Shown: piece by piece, positions 31,019 to 41,819 of the stretch
How positions within the stretch are numbered: the stretch's first letter is position 1
Layout of the letters: every line of letters begins with the position of its first letter
NCBI GenBank assembly: GCA_963575745.1
Contig: CAUYUJ010012792.1
Span: forward strand, 277,090-341,089
From: Prorocentrum cordatum
Taxonomy: Eukaryota > Sar > Dinophyceae > Prorocentrales > Prorocentraceae
Direction: 5' to 3'
Length of the DNA stretch: 64,000 bases
Notes under the pieces: model-generated
What the model was told of the DNA's origin: nothing
Database searches by the model: none
What the model saw: the letters and a program-made list of their open reading frames with translations, nothing else
Made by a program: the position numbers and the translations under genes

Positions 31019-31194
31019 CATCGGAGGAGAGGAGGGGACTTGCCCTTCGTCGGAGTGGCCTCTGGTGCGGGCCTGCCAAGTCTCCCCCAAGCACCGTGGA
31101 TTGCGCGCGTGGATGCGGTCCCCTCCCGCGGCCCCCGAAAGCTGCGCACAAGAGGTCACCCTTGCCTAGGGTCACTCTTGCATGCAGCTAACGA
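31019..31194 (+). mobile_element. Family B copy 4 (degenerate)
   Basis: CTTCGTCGGAGTGGCCTCTG and GAGGTCACCCTTGCCTAGGG with TCTTGCATGCAGCTAACGA follow the family B order. Ends and duplication are poorly preserved. Confidence 0.55.
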
Positions 31195-31218
31195 GGGTGC
31201 TTGACCCACGTTCTCGTG

Positions 31219-31422
31219 TCGGCGGCGACCCTGGGGGGGAAGTGAGAAGGGGCGGGACTTCCCAGAAGACTCAGGAGGCCTCCGGCCTTCTGAGAAGTTT
31301 TCGAAGCCTTCCCCGAACACCCAGACATTTTTTTGTCGGAAGGCCGGAGGGCTTCCGAGAAGCCCCGCCGCCTGCTGACAAGGCCTTCTCCCTCTCGCTT
31401 CCCCCCCCGGGCTCGCCGCCGA
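31219..31422 (+). mobile_element. Family J copy 2
   Basis: Ends TCGGCGGCGACCCTGG and CGGGCTCGCCGCCGA. Flanks are TCGTG/TAGTG. Interior GGCCTCCGGCCTTCTGAGAA and inverted GGAAGGCCGGAGGGCTTC. Confidence 0.75.
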
Positions 31423-31434
31423 TAGTGACCATGT

Positions 31435-31745
31435 GTCGACGGCGGGAGTGCGGGGGAGGTGGGGGAGGAGGAAGTGGGGAGGGGGAGATGGGGGAGGAGG
31501 AAGTGGGGAGGGGGAGGTGGGGGAGGTGGAGAGGAGGGGGAAGCGGGGGAGGTGGGGGATGGGGGAGAGGGAGGGGAAGTGTGGGGGGGAAGTGTGGGAA
31601 GGTGGGGATGGGGGAGAGGGGAGGGAAGTGTGGGAGGGGGAAGTGGGGGAGGGGGAAGGTGTGGGGGAGGGGGAAGTGTGGGAGGGGGAGGTGGGGGAGG
31701 GGGAAGGGGGGGGGGAGGTGGGGAAGGGGGAAGTGCGGAGGAGGC
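31435..31745 (+). repeat. G-rich GGGGGAGGTGGG repeat
   Basis: Imperfect 10-15 bp units of GGGGGA, AGTGTGGG and GGTGGG. Gly-rich ORFs here are artefacts. Confidence 0.75.
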
Positions 31746-33360
31746 GCGGCAGGGGAGGTGCCCACCACCACAGCCGCAGAGCTGTCGGCCGCGGCGCTGT
31801 CCGAGCACGACAGCAAGTACGACGACATTGCTCGGCGGGGGGGAATCAGGTTCGGTAGCAAGTCATGCGAGCCTCGTGTACCCTCGCAATTCGGTTTTCT
31901 ATAGAGTGCACGAGCGCCGATGAACGCCCGGTAATCGGTGAGATGGCGCCGATCTAGCGCCGATCAGCGTCGCTTCAGCGGTCGATCAGCGTCGATTCAC
32001 TGGTCGAGAAGTGTCGACGGGCGTCGCTTCGCAAGAGCCAACAAGACGGTATGGAAGGCTCGCACGAGTTGCCGTAGCAATCGGGGGGAGGGGCGCCAGC
32101 CTTCCGCCCGAGGGCCGAGGCTCGAGGGTAGACTGCGAGGCTCGAGGATGGACATCTCGTGGCGTCTACGCAAGCCTTTCTGGGCTCCCGGAGGCCTCTG
32201 GAAGCCCTCTGGGACCACCTTCAAACGACGCGAAGATCGGGACAAAATCGGATCGGGATAACTCGAAATCACTGAGAATCGGCGGGTTTGGAGGATGTAT
32301 TGGGCGCCGCGGCCGCTCCAGAGCGTTCCGGAACGCTCTGAGAGCGCTCCGGAACGCTCTGGAGCGATTTATCCCGATCCTAGCCCTGTTTTACACCTGG
32401 GGCCCGCGGGGATGCCATACCCGCCTTTCGGGATGATCAAGATGGGCACGGAAAGAACGGGTACAACGGCCGACAGTAGCTCCTGCTCGTTCTGGACAGG
32501 ACTCGCTGTCGGTGTCGCCGCGGCCCGTGTTCATCTGAAACAGAAGGCCGCCTGCCCAACAGCGGCCGCCCTTGGTTTGGGACAGCCTTTGTTGTTGGGC
32601 AGTTGGCCTACGTTTTCCGTACCCATCTCGGGCGTCCACAGCCGTGCGAGCATCGGCGCTCGAGGAGCGAGGCTCGAGGACGCAGCGCACTCTTTTTTGG
32701 GCGCCTGCCGAATCCTTTCTGGGCCTGCGTGGGCCTCTGTAGGCCTGCGGTGTCCCAGCTCCTCCTGCGGCTCCCCCCTCCTCGGCCTCGTGCGAGCGAG
32801 CCGAGAGGGCACGAGCTGTCCTCGCCTCCCAGCGGTCGAGCGACAGCGCGGCAGCCGACGGCCTTGTCCCACAGTGGGTCGGAGGTGGATAGACCTCCTG
32901 CCTTGACACGTCGATTAGCGAATTTGCCGTTTTCGGTTCGCGCGAGGGCGTCGCGGCCGTCATTTTTGCGGGTCCAGGTCCGTCGGTTTCGGTCCCAGGC
33001 CGTTTTCACTAAAGGGTGGTTTATTAAAGGGAGGTTTGTCCACCGCCGATACAGTGGGGGCGCGCATCAAGAAACCGTATGTTTTTCGCCAGGGCATCCA
33101 GGTTTTCTTCGATCCGCGAGCTGCGCGGTGACTTCCCGCAGCCGTTGAAGAAGCTGCTGCGTTCAGGGCGCTCCGGGTTTCCCCTCAGGTGCACCTCGCG
33201 CGCGGGCTTTCAGGGTTGGGTTTCCTTCGAGGGTTTCTCGCGGCCGCGCCCGCACTGCATCGGTCGGAAGACACAGGATGACGTCAGAGGAATAAGCGCA
33301 GCACCCATGTGACCGCTCGAGCAGATGGCTCTTACTGGTCGGGCGGTGGATGAAGCGATT
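31746..33360. other. No supported gene; palindromic GAGCGTTCCGGAACGCTC region
   Basis: At 32320-32364 AGAGCGTTCCGGAACGCTCT is followed by a near copy (AGAGCGCTCCGGAACGCTCT). Repeated GATCAGCGTCGNTTCA motifs occur at 31955-32000. ORFs lack recognisable domains. Confidence 0.35.
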
Positions 33361-33370
33361 GATCGCCGAC

Positions 33371-33371
<1 letters not shown>

Positions 33372-33429
<58 letters not shown>

Positions 33430-34558
33430 GGATCGCGACCTTGACGGCCTGCACCTGGACTTCTCCCATGGCGCATTCTGGCCAGCAGTTCGAGGCGGAT
33501 CCAGCCGTGGCCACGAGGGCGCCGCCCCCAGAGGCCCCAAAGGGCTGAAACAACTTGATCCTCGAACCTCGAGCCCCGATCCTTGGACCTCCTCCCTCCT
33601 CCTCCTCCTCCTCCTCCTCCTCCTCCTCCTCCTCCTCCTCCTCTTCCTCCTCCTCCTCCTCCTCCTCTTCCCTCCTCCTCCTCCCCCCTCCTCCTCCTCC
33701 TCCTCCTCCTCCTCCTCCTCCTCCTGCGCCTCCTCCTCTTCCTCCTCCTCCTCCTCCTCCTCCTCCTCCTCCTCCCTCCTCCTCCACCTCCTCCTCCTCC
33801 TCCTCCTCCTCCTCCTCCCTCGTCCTCGTCCTCTTCTCCTCCACCTCCTCCTTCCTCCTCCTCCTCCTCCTCTTTCCCTCCTCCTCCTCCTTCCTCCTCC
33901 TCTTCCTCACCCGCTCCTCTTCCTCCTCATCCTCTTCTCCCCCTCATCCTCCTCGTCCTCGTCCCTCCTCGTCCTCGTCCTCCTCCTCCTCCGGCCTCCT
34001 CCTCCTCCTCCTCCTCCTCCCTCCCCCTCCTCCTCCTCCTCCTGCTCCTCCTCCTCCTCCTTCTCCTCTTCCCTCCCCCTCCTCCTCCTCCGCCTCATCC
34101 TCCTCCTTCTCCTCCTCCTCCTCCTCCTCCTCCGGCCTCCACGTCTTCCGTAGGGAGGTCCGTTGTGCCCACGCTGCCGCCGTCAGCGGCCGCCTAGCAC
34201 GACTCCCCGAGCGCCTTGACCTTTCTTTTACCTTTACCTCCTCCTCCTCCTCCTTCCTCTCCGTCTCCCTGCTCACTCCTTGTGCGTTGACTCCTCCTAC
34301 CCCTCCCTCCCTCCCTCCTTCCCTACTTTCTTCTTCCTCCTCCTCTCCCTTCCTCTCCTTCTCCCTGCTCCCTCCTTTTGCGTTTTCTCCTTCTACCCCT
34401 CCCTCCCTCCCTCCTTCCCTACCTCCTTCCTCCCTCCCCCTGGTCTTCTCCTCCTCCTCCTCCTTCTCCGCCCTCCTCTTCCTCATCCTCCTCCTTGCTC
34501 CTCCTCCTCCTCCTCTTCCTCCTCCTCCTCCTCCTCCCTCCTCCTCCTCCTCCTCCTC

Positions 34559-34589
<31 letters not shown>

Positions 34590-35440
34590 ATTCTCCTCCT
34601 CCTCCTCCTCCTCCCCCTCCTCCCCTCCTCCTCCTCCTCCTCCTCCTCCTCCTCCTCCTCCTCCTCCTCCCCCTCGCGCTCGGCACGCTTGGCGCGCGTG
34701 TGTCGCGCGCGCTGGCGACGTGTGTTTAGAACGCCCCTCTAAGTAGCATTACCTTTCAGGGCATGGTACCACTTCCCAGAAAGGGGGAGTGGGTGTGTGA
34801 AGAAACAGCGTTCGGGGCGCGGGCGAGGTGTTTGGCAGGAGGTCCAGGCCGCAGCTCCCGTCCAGCGTGACACCACGGTGAGGTCAGAACGCGTAAGACG
34901 GCCCAACCAATCCTCCTCCTGCTCCTCCCTCGCCTCATGCTCCTTTCTTTCCGCCTCCTCCCCCTCCCCCTCCTCCTCCTCCTCCTCGTCCTCCTCCTCG
35001 TCCTCCTCCTCTTCCTCCTCCTCCTCCCTCTCCTTTTCCTCCCTCTCCGACTCTCCTTCTCCGTCCTTCGCTCCGATATTCTCTCGAGGGCCATGGGCGA
35101 CGGGCAGCGGCGAGGGCGTGGACAATGGGGTCCGCGCCAGCGCGAAAGGGGAGGGGCACGGTCTCGACGAGGTTCAGGCTGCGGGATCGACGAAAGCAGG
35201 AAGCCTGCGCCTTTCTTTTGTTTCTCCTCGTCTTCCCCATGACACTTCGCAGGGGGAGAGTGGCAAAGAAGGGGAAGAGGAAGAGAAGTAGGTGGAGGAG
35301 GACGAGGAGGATGAGGAGGAGGAGGAGGAGGAGGAGGAGGAGGAGGAGGAGGCGGACGCGCAGGAGGAGGAGGAGGAGGAGGAGGAGGAGGAGGAGGAGG
35401 AGGAGGAGAAGAAGCAGGAGGAGGAGGAGGACCAACGTAC
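33372..35440. repeat. Microsatellite block: (GTC)n, then about 1.1 kb (CTC)n, then (TCC)n and (GGA)n
   Basis: (GTC)n 33372-33430; CTC/TCC 33590-34150 and 34230-34675; TCC 34910-35055; GGA 35290-35430. Single-copy gaps at 33440-33585, 34150-34225 and 34680-34905 show no gene. Leu/Ser/Pro and Glu/Arg ORFs here are spurious. Confidence 0.85.
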
Positions 35441-35799
35441 GCCCAAGATGCATCACATATGCTTCAACCCACCCTTCCGTTCCACGTCCCTACCCAGGAG
35501 CCCCTACAAGGATTTTTTTTCATTGGGCGAGGGTTCCCCCTTGAGAGATGAGCCCGCAAATCGGGCGGGCGCCATGTCTTGAAGGACGCCGCCCCCACTT
35601 CTTCGAGGTAGCAGGAATTCAACAAGGTGGTGCGGTTCATGGAAGTGCTCAGCATCGATATAGCTGCTGCATTTTTGTTGACACAGATTTTATACAACAG
35701 AAACAAAGTAATACGACGAAGCAATAATCAATCAACACAACTAGAACTCATGGCCTTCAGCCCATCCATCCCGCCACCGTGCTTGGGTTGTTGGTCAGA

Positions 35800-36400
35800 C
35801 TTTTCAGGGGTGCTTCCTTGGGTCTCTTCGGGGCGCTCTCGGGGGGTCTCTCGGAGCAGTTTTAGTGCCTCTTGGGAGCCTCTTGGGAGCCTCTTGGGGG
35901 CCTCTCAGGGGACTCTTGGGTGCTTCTTGGGGCCTCTTGGAGGCCTCTTGGGGGCCTTTTGGGGGCCTCCCTTGGGGCTGGGTGCTCGAAATGTCCGTTC
36001 GGGTTTCCCATCTGGGACCCCACTGGGAGCCGTCTTCTGGCCCTTTTGGGCCGTCTTGGGCGCCTCCTGGGCCGTCTTGGGGCCCTCTTGGGCCGTTTTG
36101 GGGCCCTGTTGGGGGCCTCTGGGGCCGTCTTGGGGTGATCTTGGGGGCCTCTTGGGTCGTCTTGGAGCGTCGGAAAGGCGACGAGGCGAGAAGGTCCGTT
36201 TTCCTTTCAGACACCGAAGGAACGTCGATGATTTGTGCCTCTTGGGGCCCTCGTAGGCGGCCTCTTGGGGCGTCTTGGAGACCCATTGGGCCGTCTGGGG
36301 GTCATCTTTTGGGCGTCTGGGGGTGGTCGTTTGGCGACTCGGGGCCCTCTTTGGGCTGTCTTGAGGGTCGCTCGAGGCCCTCGTGGCGCCCGTCCTGGGG
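35800..36400 (+). repeat. Minisatellite of GGCCTCTTGGGG type
   Basis: Irregular 11-21 bp units GCCTCTTGGGGGCCTCTTGG, then CCGTCTTGGGCGCC. A non-repeat tag CGATGATTTGTGCCTCTTGG at 36228 recurs in reverse complement at about 40930. This links it to the minisatellite at 40860-41265. Confidence 0.65.
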
Positions 36401-36519
36401 CGGAAACAGTGCCGCGAGAAGTGGCGGAGAGCGGCGGCGCGCCCCGAGAGATTTGGCAAGCGGGGGTCTGGGCCCCTTGAAAGACTCCTCAGGAGCGTGG
36501 TCTGAGGCTACGGTAGGTT

Positions 36520-37020
36520 CGCGTCGTGTCGACCGGCGGCGACCCCGCCGCCGACATTCAACGTTGAACGCTGACGGCGGCCCAGAATCGGTCGATGTTG
36601 AACGATCGGACGTTGCGGAGACGGCCGATCGTTCAAGGTTGAACGATCCAGCGCGGTGTCAGGAACCAACGCCAGGGTCGACACGGCACGGACCTGCAGT
36701 AAGAGGATTGGGGGGAGGACCTGGGGACGCGCCCACTCTGTGCCCAGAGGCGGATGGTTGAACTTGTGGCCATCAATGCGGACGAAGTCTCAGGCGATGT
36801 CCATTTTTTGAAGTCGTGTCAGCCATGACCCGTGTCAGTGTTGCACGATATTGATGCCACGCGCGCGGCGCTAATGCGAGAGCCACATTTGGAAACGACC
36901 CGCCCTCCATCGGGGTAACTGTTGGAAGCTCTACTGTTGGAAACATTTAAGGCGAGGTGCTAAGACGATAGCCACATGTTAGAAGCCAACTGCCCTTCAT
37001 CCATGTAACTGTTTGGAGTC
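36520..37020. repeat. Short hairpins and an imperfect direct repeat
   Basis: ATTCAACGTTGAACG at about 36556 and TTGAACGATCGG...CCGATCGTTCAA at 36599-36635 can form hairpins. About 65 bp around 36869-36933 (GAGAGCCACATTTGGAAACG...GTAACTGTTGGAAGC) recur diverged at 36954-37018. Confidence 0.5.
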
Positions 37021-37289
37021 GTCAATTGTGTGATACTGAAGGGTGCGGAAGTCTCGAGCGAAACATCTGGTTGGCCTGGCTCTGAGGAGTTACTGATCGG
37101 AGGTTGGGAGGTGGAATCGAAGTAGAACGGAGAGCCCCGCACCGGGAAATCGGTTTCGGCTTCGGGTTCGTGTGGCGCGCACGGGCGAGGCGAAGCTGCG
37201 CGGGCGGGCGATAGGAATGCCTCCGCTGTGGCCAGGGCGGGGCAGAGCCGTGGACCCCTCCTCCCCCCCCTCCGGTGGTCTGGCGGTGG

Positions 37290-37640
37290 CCCGGGTGCCC
37301 CGCCGTGTCCGGTGTCCTGTCGCTCTCCCGTCGGTGTCCCATCGCGGTGGGCGGGCGGTGGCCGGGTTGTCCTTCCGTGGTGTCCCGTCGGCGTTCCGTT
37401 GGTGTCCCGTCGGTGCCCCGTCGGTGTCCCGTCGGTGTCTCGTCGGTGTCCCGTCGGTGTCTCGTCGGTGTCCCGTCGGTGTCCCGTCGGTGTCCCGTGG
37501 TGAGATCGACAGTGAGATCGACAGTGAGATCGATAGTGAGATCGAAAGTGAGATCGATAGGTGTCCCGATGGTGTCCCGATGGTGTCCCGTTGTGTCCCG
37601 TCGGTGTCACGTCGGTGTCCCGCGGGTGCCCCGTCGGTGT
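37290..37640 (+). repeat. 11-bp and 12-bp minisatellites
   Basis: CGGTGTCCCGT units (11 bp) at 37370-37500 and 37580-37640. Between them (37501-37560) are 12-bp units GTGAGATCGACA. An 11-bp period shifts frame every unit, so this is not coding. Confidence 0.8.
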
Positions 37641-37837
37641 CCTGTCGTCGGCGCCAGCGCAGAACAAACAACATCGTATCGTCATCAACATTAACCCTCG
37701 GAACTCAGCAAGCAATCATCACTGCTGGTGTCCCCATGGTGTTCCGATGATGCCCAACGTCACTCATTGCTCAAGTCACTGGCTCAAGCTGTCATTGCTC
37801 ATTTACTCACTTACTCAATACGTTCGCTTGCACGCTC

Positions 37838-38902
37838 GTGGCGCCGAGCTGGGCAGGAATGGAACAAAAAGGTAAGACGTCGGGTACCAAGACAGGGTCG
37901 ACTCCAAAAAGGCGAAAAGCAAAGCCGAATGATGCACTCATGGATGAGTCGAGCGACGTGGGCGAGAATACTATGGGGTTGGCTGAGCAACCTCCGGAGT
38001 GGTTCTTAGCTTTCGCGAAGGGGCAGAACAATAATCTCGACACAATCATCGCCGACATGAGCGCTATGAATTTCAAGATCGAAGAGATCAAGGAGAAGAC
38101 CGTGAACACGGACGAGAGGTTGAATGAGGTGGAAGTGGAATTGGGAAATATAAGGTTTGATCTTGAAGACATGGCCACGCATGATAACATGAAGGACATG
38201 ATGGAGGGCATGATGGAAGAGAGGTTCAAGGTGAAGATGGGCCAGGAGGAGGTGGCGAACATGATCCAGCAACCGGTGAGCAGCAAGAGCGTTTCGCAAA
38301 CGACGGTCGCACCACCTGGGCAGCGCCTGAAGTGGGTGGACGGCGACAACAACCCGATGCCCCTGGAGAAAATTGAGAAGCTAGAGCGCACCGTGGTGTT
38401 CATAGGCTTTCCGCTAGACGCGCGTGATAGCGACATCATCAACTTCATATCTTCGAACCTGGGGGAGCACGCAGGAGAGGTGGACGGTAAGCCATACACC
38501 CGGAAGAAGTGGGGAAAGAGAGAGAGAGAGAGAGGTTCTGTTCGCTTCAAATCTAAGGAGGCCATGGGGGGGTACATCGCTTGGACGAGGAAGGAGGAGA
38601 GAGTGAAATACAAAGACAGGGCGATCAATCTTGGACCTGATCGAGGGCCTGTCAATGGCGCCTGGGTCCGGTGTTTGGCAGTTCTCAAGGACGTCCTCAA
38701 GAAAAACGGAGTTGTTGAGACATCGATTGAGTTTGACGTCGGCATGGGGGTCCTCGTGGTTAACGACGCGCGGATCGGCGAGCTGAAGCGCGACGGTGTG
38801 TTGGTAAGGGTGGAGATCAACAGGATTAACGTGGATGGCATGGGGTGGGGGCTTCAGGGCGCCGGTTTGCAGCTTGCTGTGGATCGTGCCCTGAGGGAGT
38901 GA
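37838..38902 (+). CDS. Retrotransposon ORF1-like protein (coiled coil, nucleic-acid-binding-like)
   Basis: A clean 354-codon frame. The first methionine of good context may be at 37859 (MEQKGKTSG). A Lys-rich N-terminus is followed by a heptad-rich segment at about residues 75-125 (MSAMNFKIEEIKEKTVNTDE then RLNEVEVELGNIRFDLEDMA), consistent with an oligomerising coiled coil. A region with FIGFPLDARDSDIINFI and GSVRFKSKEAMGGYIAWTRK resembles an RRM-like fold, as in L1-type ORF1 proteins. It precedes an APE endonuclease/RT region, so it is probably the first ORF of a LINE. GC is lower than in the other LINE. Family is inferred from layout, not a strict motif. Confidence 0.55.
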   Translation: MAPSWAGMEQKGKTSGTKTGSTPKRRKAKPNDALMDESSDVGENTMGLAEQPPEWFLAFAKGQNNNLDTIIADMSAMNFKIEEIKEKTVNTDERLNEVEVELGNIRFDLEDMATHDNMKDMMEGMMEERFKVKMGQEEVANMIQQPVSSKSVSQTTVAPPGQRLKWVDGDNNPMPLEKIEKLERTVVFIGFPLDARDSDIINFISSNLGEHAGEVDGKPYTRKKWGKRERERGSVRFKSKEAMGGYIAWTRKEERVKYKDRAINLGPDRGPVNGAWVRCLAVLKDVLKKNGVVETSIEFDVGMGVLVVNDARIGELKRDGVLVRVEINRINVDGMGWGLQGAGLQLAVDRALRE

Positions 38903-38994
38903 CCCCGGTCTGGCAGCAGCTTCCTTTCTCTCTCTTCTCTTGCTCCCCCGTTCGCTCCCCCTCCTCCTTCGCCCTCTTGTCGGAAGTGTCCTTT

Positions 38995-40674
38995 TCGACA
39001 GATTTTTCTGGAATGTCTTGGAATGCGAAAGCGTTCTTTTCAAGTAAGTTGAATTACCAGCGGAGGAGACGCCACTTTGTCGAACGAATGGTTCAGTCAG
39101 TCGATGTTATTGGTTTGCAAGAGGTGCATGGCACCCCTGGCCGGGAGCTTGCTTTCGTCCCGCCTTGTGGCACGGAGGTTTTCTGGAGTCATTTCAGCAA
39201 ATCGCAGGCAGGCCTCGCCCTGCTTGTAAACAGTAGCTGTTTGTCCAACTTTGATCGGCGTCAGTGGCGCGTGGTTGACAAGGGGAGGGCCGCTGTGTTG
39301 CGTCTTCGGGGCCCCCCATGGTATTTCAGACACTTGGACTGTGCACTTGGATGTTCATTCGCCGGCTGCCCAGGCATTCGCTTTGGAGAAGATCGGCTGT
39401 GCTTTTTCGGTCCAGTCGAGGGCTTGCTCTGTTCTGTTCGGCGATTTAAAAAATTACAGAGCACGCGATAGACCACGTCCAGAAAGCTTCTGGACAGTGG
39501 TCTGGCCAGACCAACGCGACAGAACAAAATGCGTTTGACGCCATCCTCCGCCTCAGATCTGGCATGGGGGAATGGTCGCAATATCAGTTCACGTGCGAGA
39601 CTGGGATTCTGAAGTTTCGCACCGACCGCTTTTATTGCAATCGACGCCGGTGCGAGCTGCTGGACAAACATGTTGAATGTTTTGTTTTACCTCCTCCCCC
39701 CCGCCTCTCCGCACATGGGCTTCTTTATTTTGCCCGCCGCAGTGCCGAACGTTCACGCGACAGGAATGACAATGCTACCGTCGCCTGGAATCAGTGAGCC
39801 GACTTCGCTGCCTTTGTCCAAGCCGACTTCGACAGAGAAATGCGTCTCACACCGCGGGATCCAGCAATCGACAAGATGACAGTTCTGAATCTGGCGACGC
39901 GCCGCGCGTGCAGGCAGTTGTTGCAATACTCTGGGCCCGCATTGGCGAGCGTTGCGGGGGGCAAGTGGCAAGTTGCATGCTGCCGTGGGCCGACCCCGTG
40001 CAATTTAGAACCTGAGGCCCGATAGGATTGAGCAGCGATTCGCTTTGTACCCATATCTTCGTTCACTGGCCCCCTCTCGCTTGACTGCCCCTGCTGCTCT
40101 CGGGGCCACTGCGTTGAATTAGCTCGCCAAGAGGTGTGGGAAGAGGTGGGGTCTCTCAGAACGCGCCGAGGAACAATGCCAGAATTTGAAGTTTCCGCGC
40201 GTTTAGGAGCATCTTTTGCGTAAGCTGCAGCGTCCTCTTCCTGCAGGCAGCTCATCCTGACCTGTGATGGCGTCTTCTGGCTTGATTCGTTTTGAGGTGG
40301 GGCCTCGAGGGGTGGCAGATCAATTGCGGCAGCACTGGGGCAATACTTTCTCCCGCCGCACTGTCGACCTATATCTCAGATGCGAGCGCGGCGCCCGAGA
40401 GAAATGTATTCTTTTGGCCTGGCGGGCCTGCGTTGCGACGACCCCCGGTGGCAGCTGGAGCTCGAACGCGTCGTCGAAGCAAATTCGTTCGCGCAGTGAG
40501 TCTGCTCCTGGGCCGGACGGCACCCCCTACCGCGCCTGGCAGCAAATCGAACAGTTTGCCGGGCCGATTTTGCATGAGGCTGCGGTGGCGCTGCAGGATT
40601 CGCAGACGCGCGACATTCTTCCAGAAGATTTTGGTGCAACTTTTTCATGCTGTCTGCCTTGCGGATACGAGTGA
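38995..40674 (+). pseudogene. APE endonuclease and 5' part of RT of the second LINE (truncated, frameshifted)
   Basis: SWNAKAFFSSK and VDVIGLQEVHGTPG (39012-39140) are the start of an APE endonuclease. The frame changes near 39310 and LFGDLKNYRARDRP follows at about 39435. The RT begins with SESAPGPDGTPYRAWQQIEQ at about 40497-40560, matching the LINE RT motif APGxDG. The sequence stops resembling RT after about 40660, before the catalytic Asp motifs, where a minisatellite starts. It is a 3'-truncated or interrupted copy of the element whose ORF1 lies immediately upstream. Confidence 0.6.
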
Positions 40675-40739
40675 GGGTGCAAGGATGGGGGAGGAAGGGG
40701 AAGGAGAAGCGGAGCTACGACCAGGCGTTTCTTCAGGCA

Positions 40740-41265
40740 GTCCGCCTCCCCAGAGCGCCCTCACAGCGTGCCTTCCGAGCGTGCCCCCCAAGCGTGCCCT
40801 CCCAGCGCGCCTTCCCAGCGTGCCCTTCCAGCGTGCCCTCCAAGCGTGCCCTCCTGGCGTGCCCTCCCAGCTGCTCCAAAACGTACCAAGAGGCCTCCAA
40901 GAACACCCCCAAAAAGGCCCCAAGAGGGACAAATCATTGATTTTCTGTAGGTTTTTGATGCATTCGGGTTCTCCTATTTTCGGCTTCCCGACGCTTCCCA
41001 AATCGCCCCACAACCATCCGAAAGGGCTTCCAGGCAGTCCAAAAGAGCACCAAAGCGGCACAACAGGGGTCCAAGATCGCCGTAAGAGAGCCCCATGGCG
41101 GCCCAAGATGGCCCCAAGACACCCTCCGAAGCATTCCAAATCGTGACCGGGGCGTTCAGGGAAACCGTGGTTAGAGGGAGGTTGGCCTTAGGAGGCCCCA
41201 GAGGCCTCCAGAACACGCCCAGGAGGCCTCCAGAAGGCTTTTAAGAAAGCTTGAGAACCTTGGTG
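40740..41265 (-). repeat. 15-bp minisatellite then CCAAGAGGCC repeat
   Basis: 40745-40870 has 15-bp units GCGTGCCCTCCCAGC. 40870-41265 is the reverse complement of the 35.8-36.4 kb family (CCTCCAAGAACACCCC, GGCCCCAAGAGGGACAAATC). Confidence 0.6.
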
Positions 41266-41564
41266 AGGCCCCCAGAGGCTCTCCAAGGAGGAACCTCCGC
41301 AAAAAGAGCTGAGGAGGATGGGGAGAATGCCCAGGGCATGGCGAGAATGAGAAAAATATGCGTGGAGGAAGGATAACGAACAACATTATTATAACGGCGA
41401 TGCCAGAAAAAAAAGGCAGCAAGGAGTTATCGCTAAATTGTCGGCTTGACCTTCCTGCCATTTCCGCTTGCGTACCAAACTTCCAGGACCAAGGTGCATG
41501 GCGCGAAGCGCCGCTGCAGTCTTGTGTGTGTGTATATATATACACATGTATGTCAAATGCGGCC

Positions 41565-41745
41565 GGCGCTGCCGCCGCCGCCGCCGCCGCCGCCCCCGCC
41601 GCCGCTGCTGTCGTCGTCGTTGTCGTCGTCGTCGTCGTCACGCCGTCGTCTTCGTTGTCGTCGTCGTCGTCGTCGTCGTCGTCGTGGTGGTCTCCGTTGT
41701 GGTTGTCGCCGCGGTGGTCGTCGGTGTTGTCGTTGCGGCGGAGTG
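41565..41745 (+). repeat. (GCC)n and (GTC)n microsatellites
   Basis: GCC runs at 41570-41610 and GTC/CGT runs at 41610-41735. Confidence 0.8.
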
Positions 41746-41819
41746 CGGCCGAGCGTGTGCGCACCCGCCCGCCGTAGCCAGAGCTGACCGGGCCAGGCGC
41801 TGCCCAGTCACGGCGGGGC

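Noticed and set aside
33350-34746. Several 200-400 codon ORFs (poly-Leu/Ser/Pro).
   Set aside because: They are translations of CTC/TCC microsatellites in every frame and carry no non-repetitive protein sequence.
35865-36761. Gly/Leu/Ser/Trp-rich 298-codon ORF.
   Set aside because: Translation of the GGCCTCTTGGGG minisatellite.
37370-37500. Regular short repeats that could suggest a CRISPR-like array.
   Set aside because: Units are 11 bp without unique spacers: a minisatellite in a eukaryotic genome.
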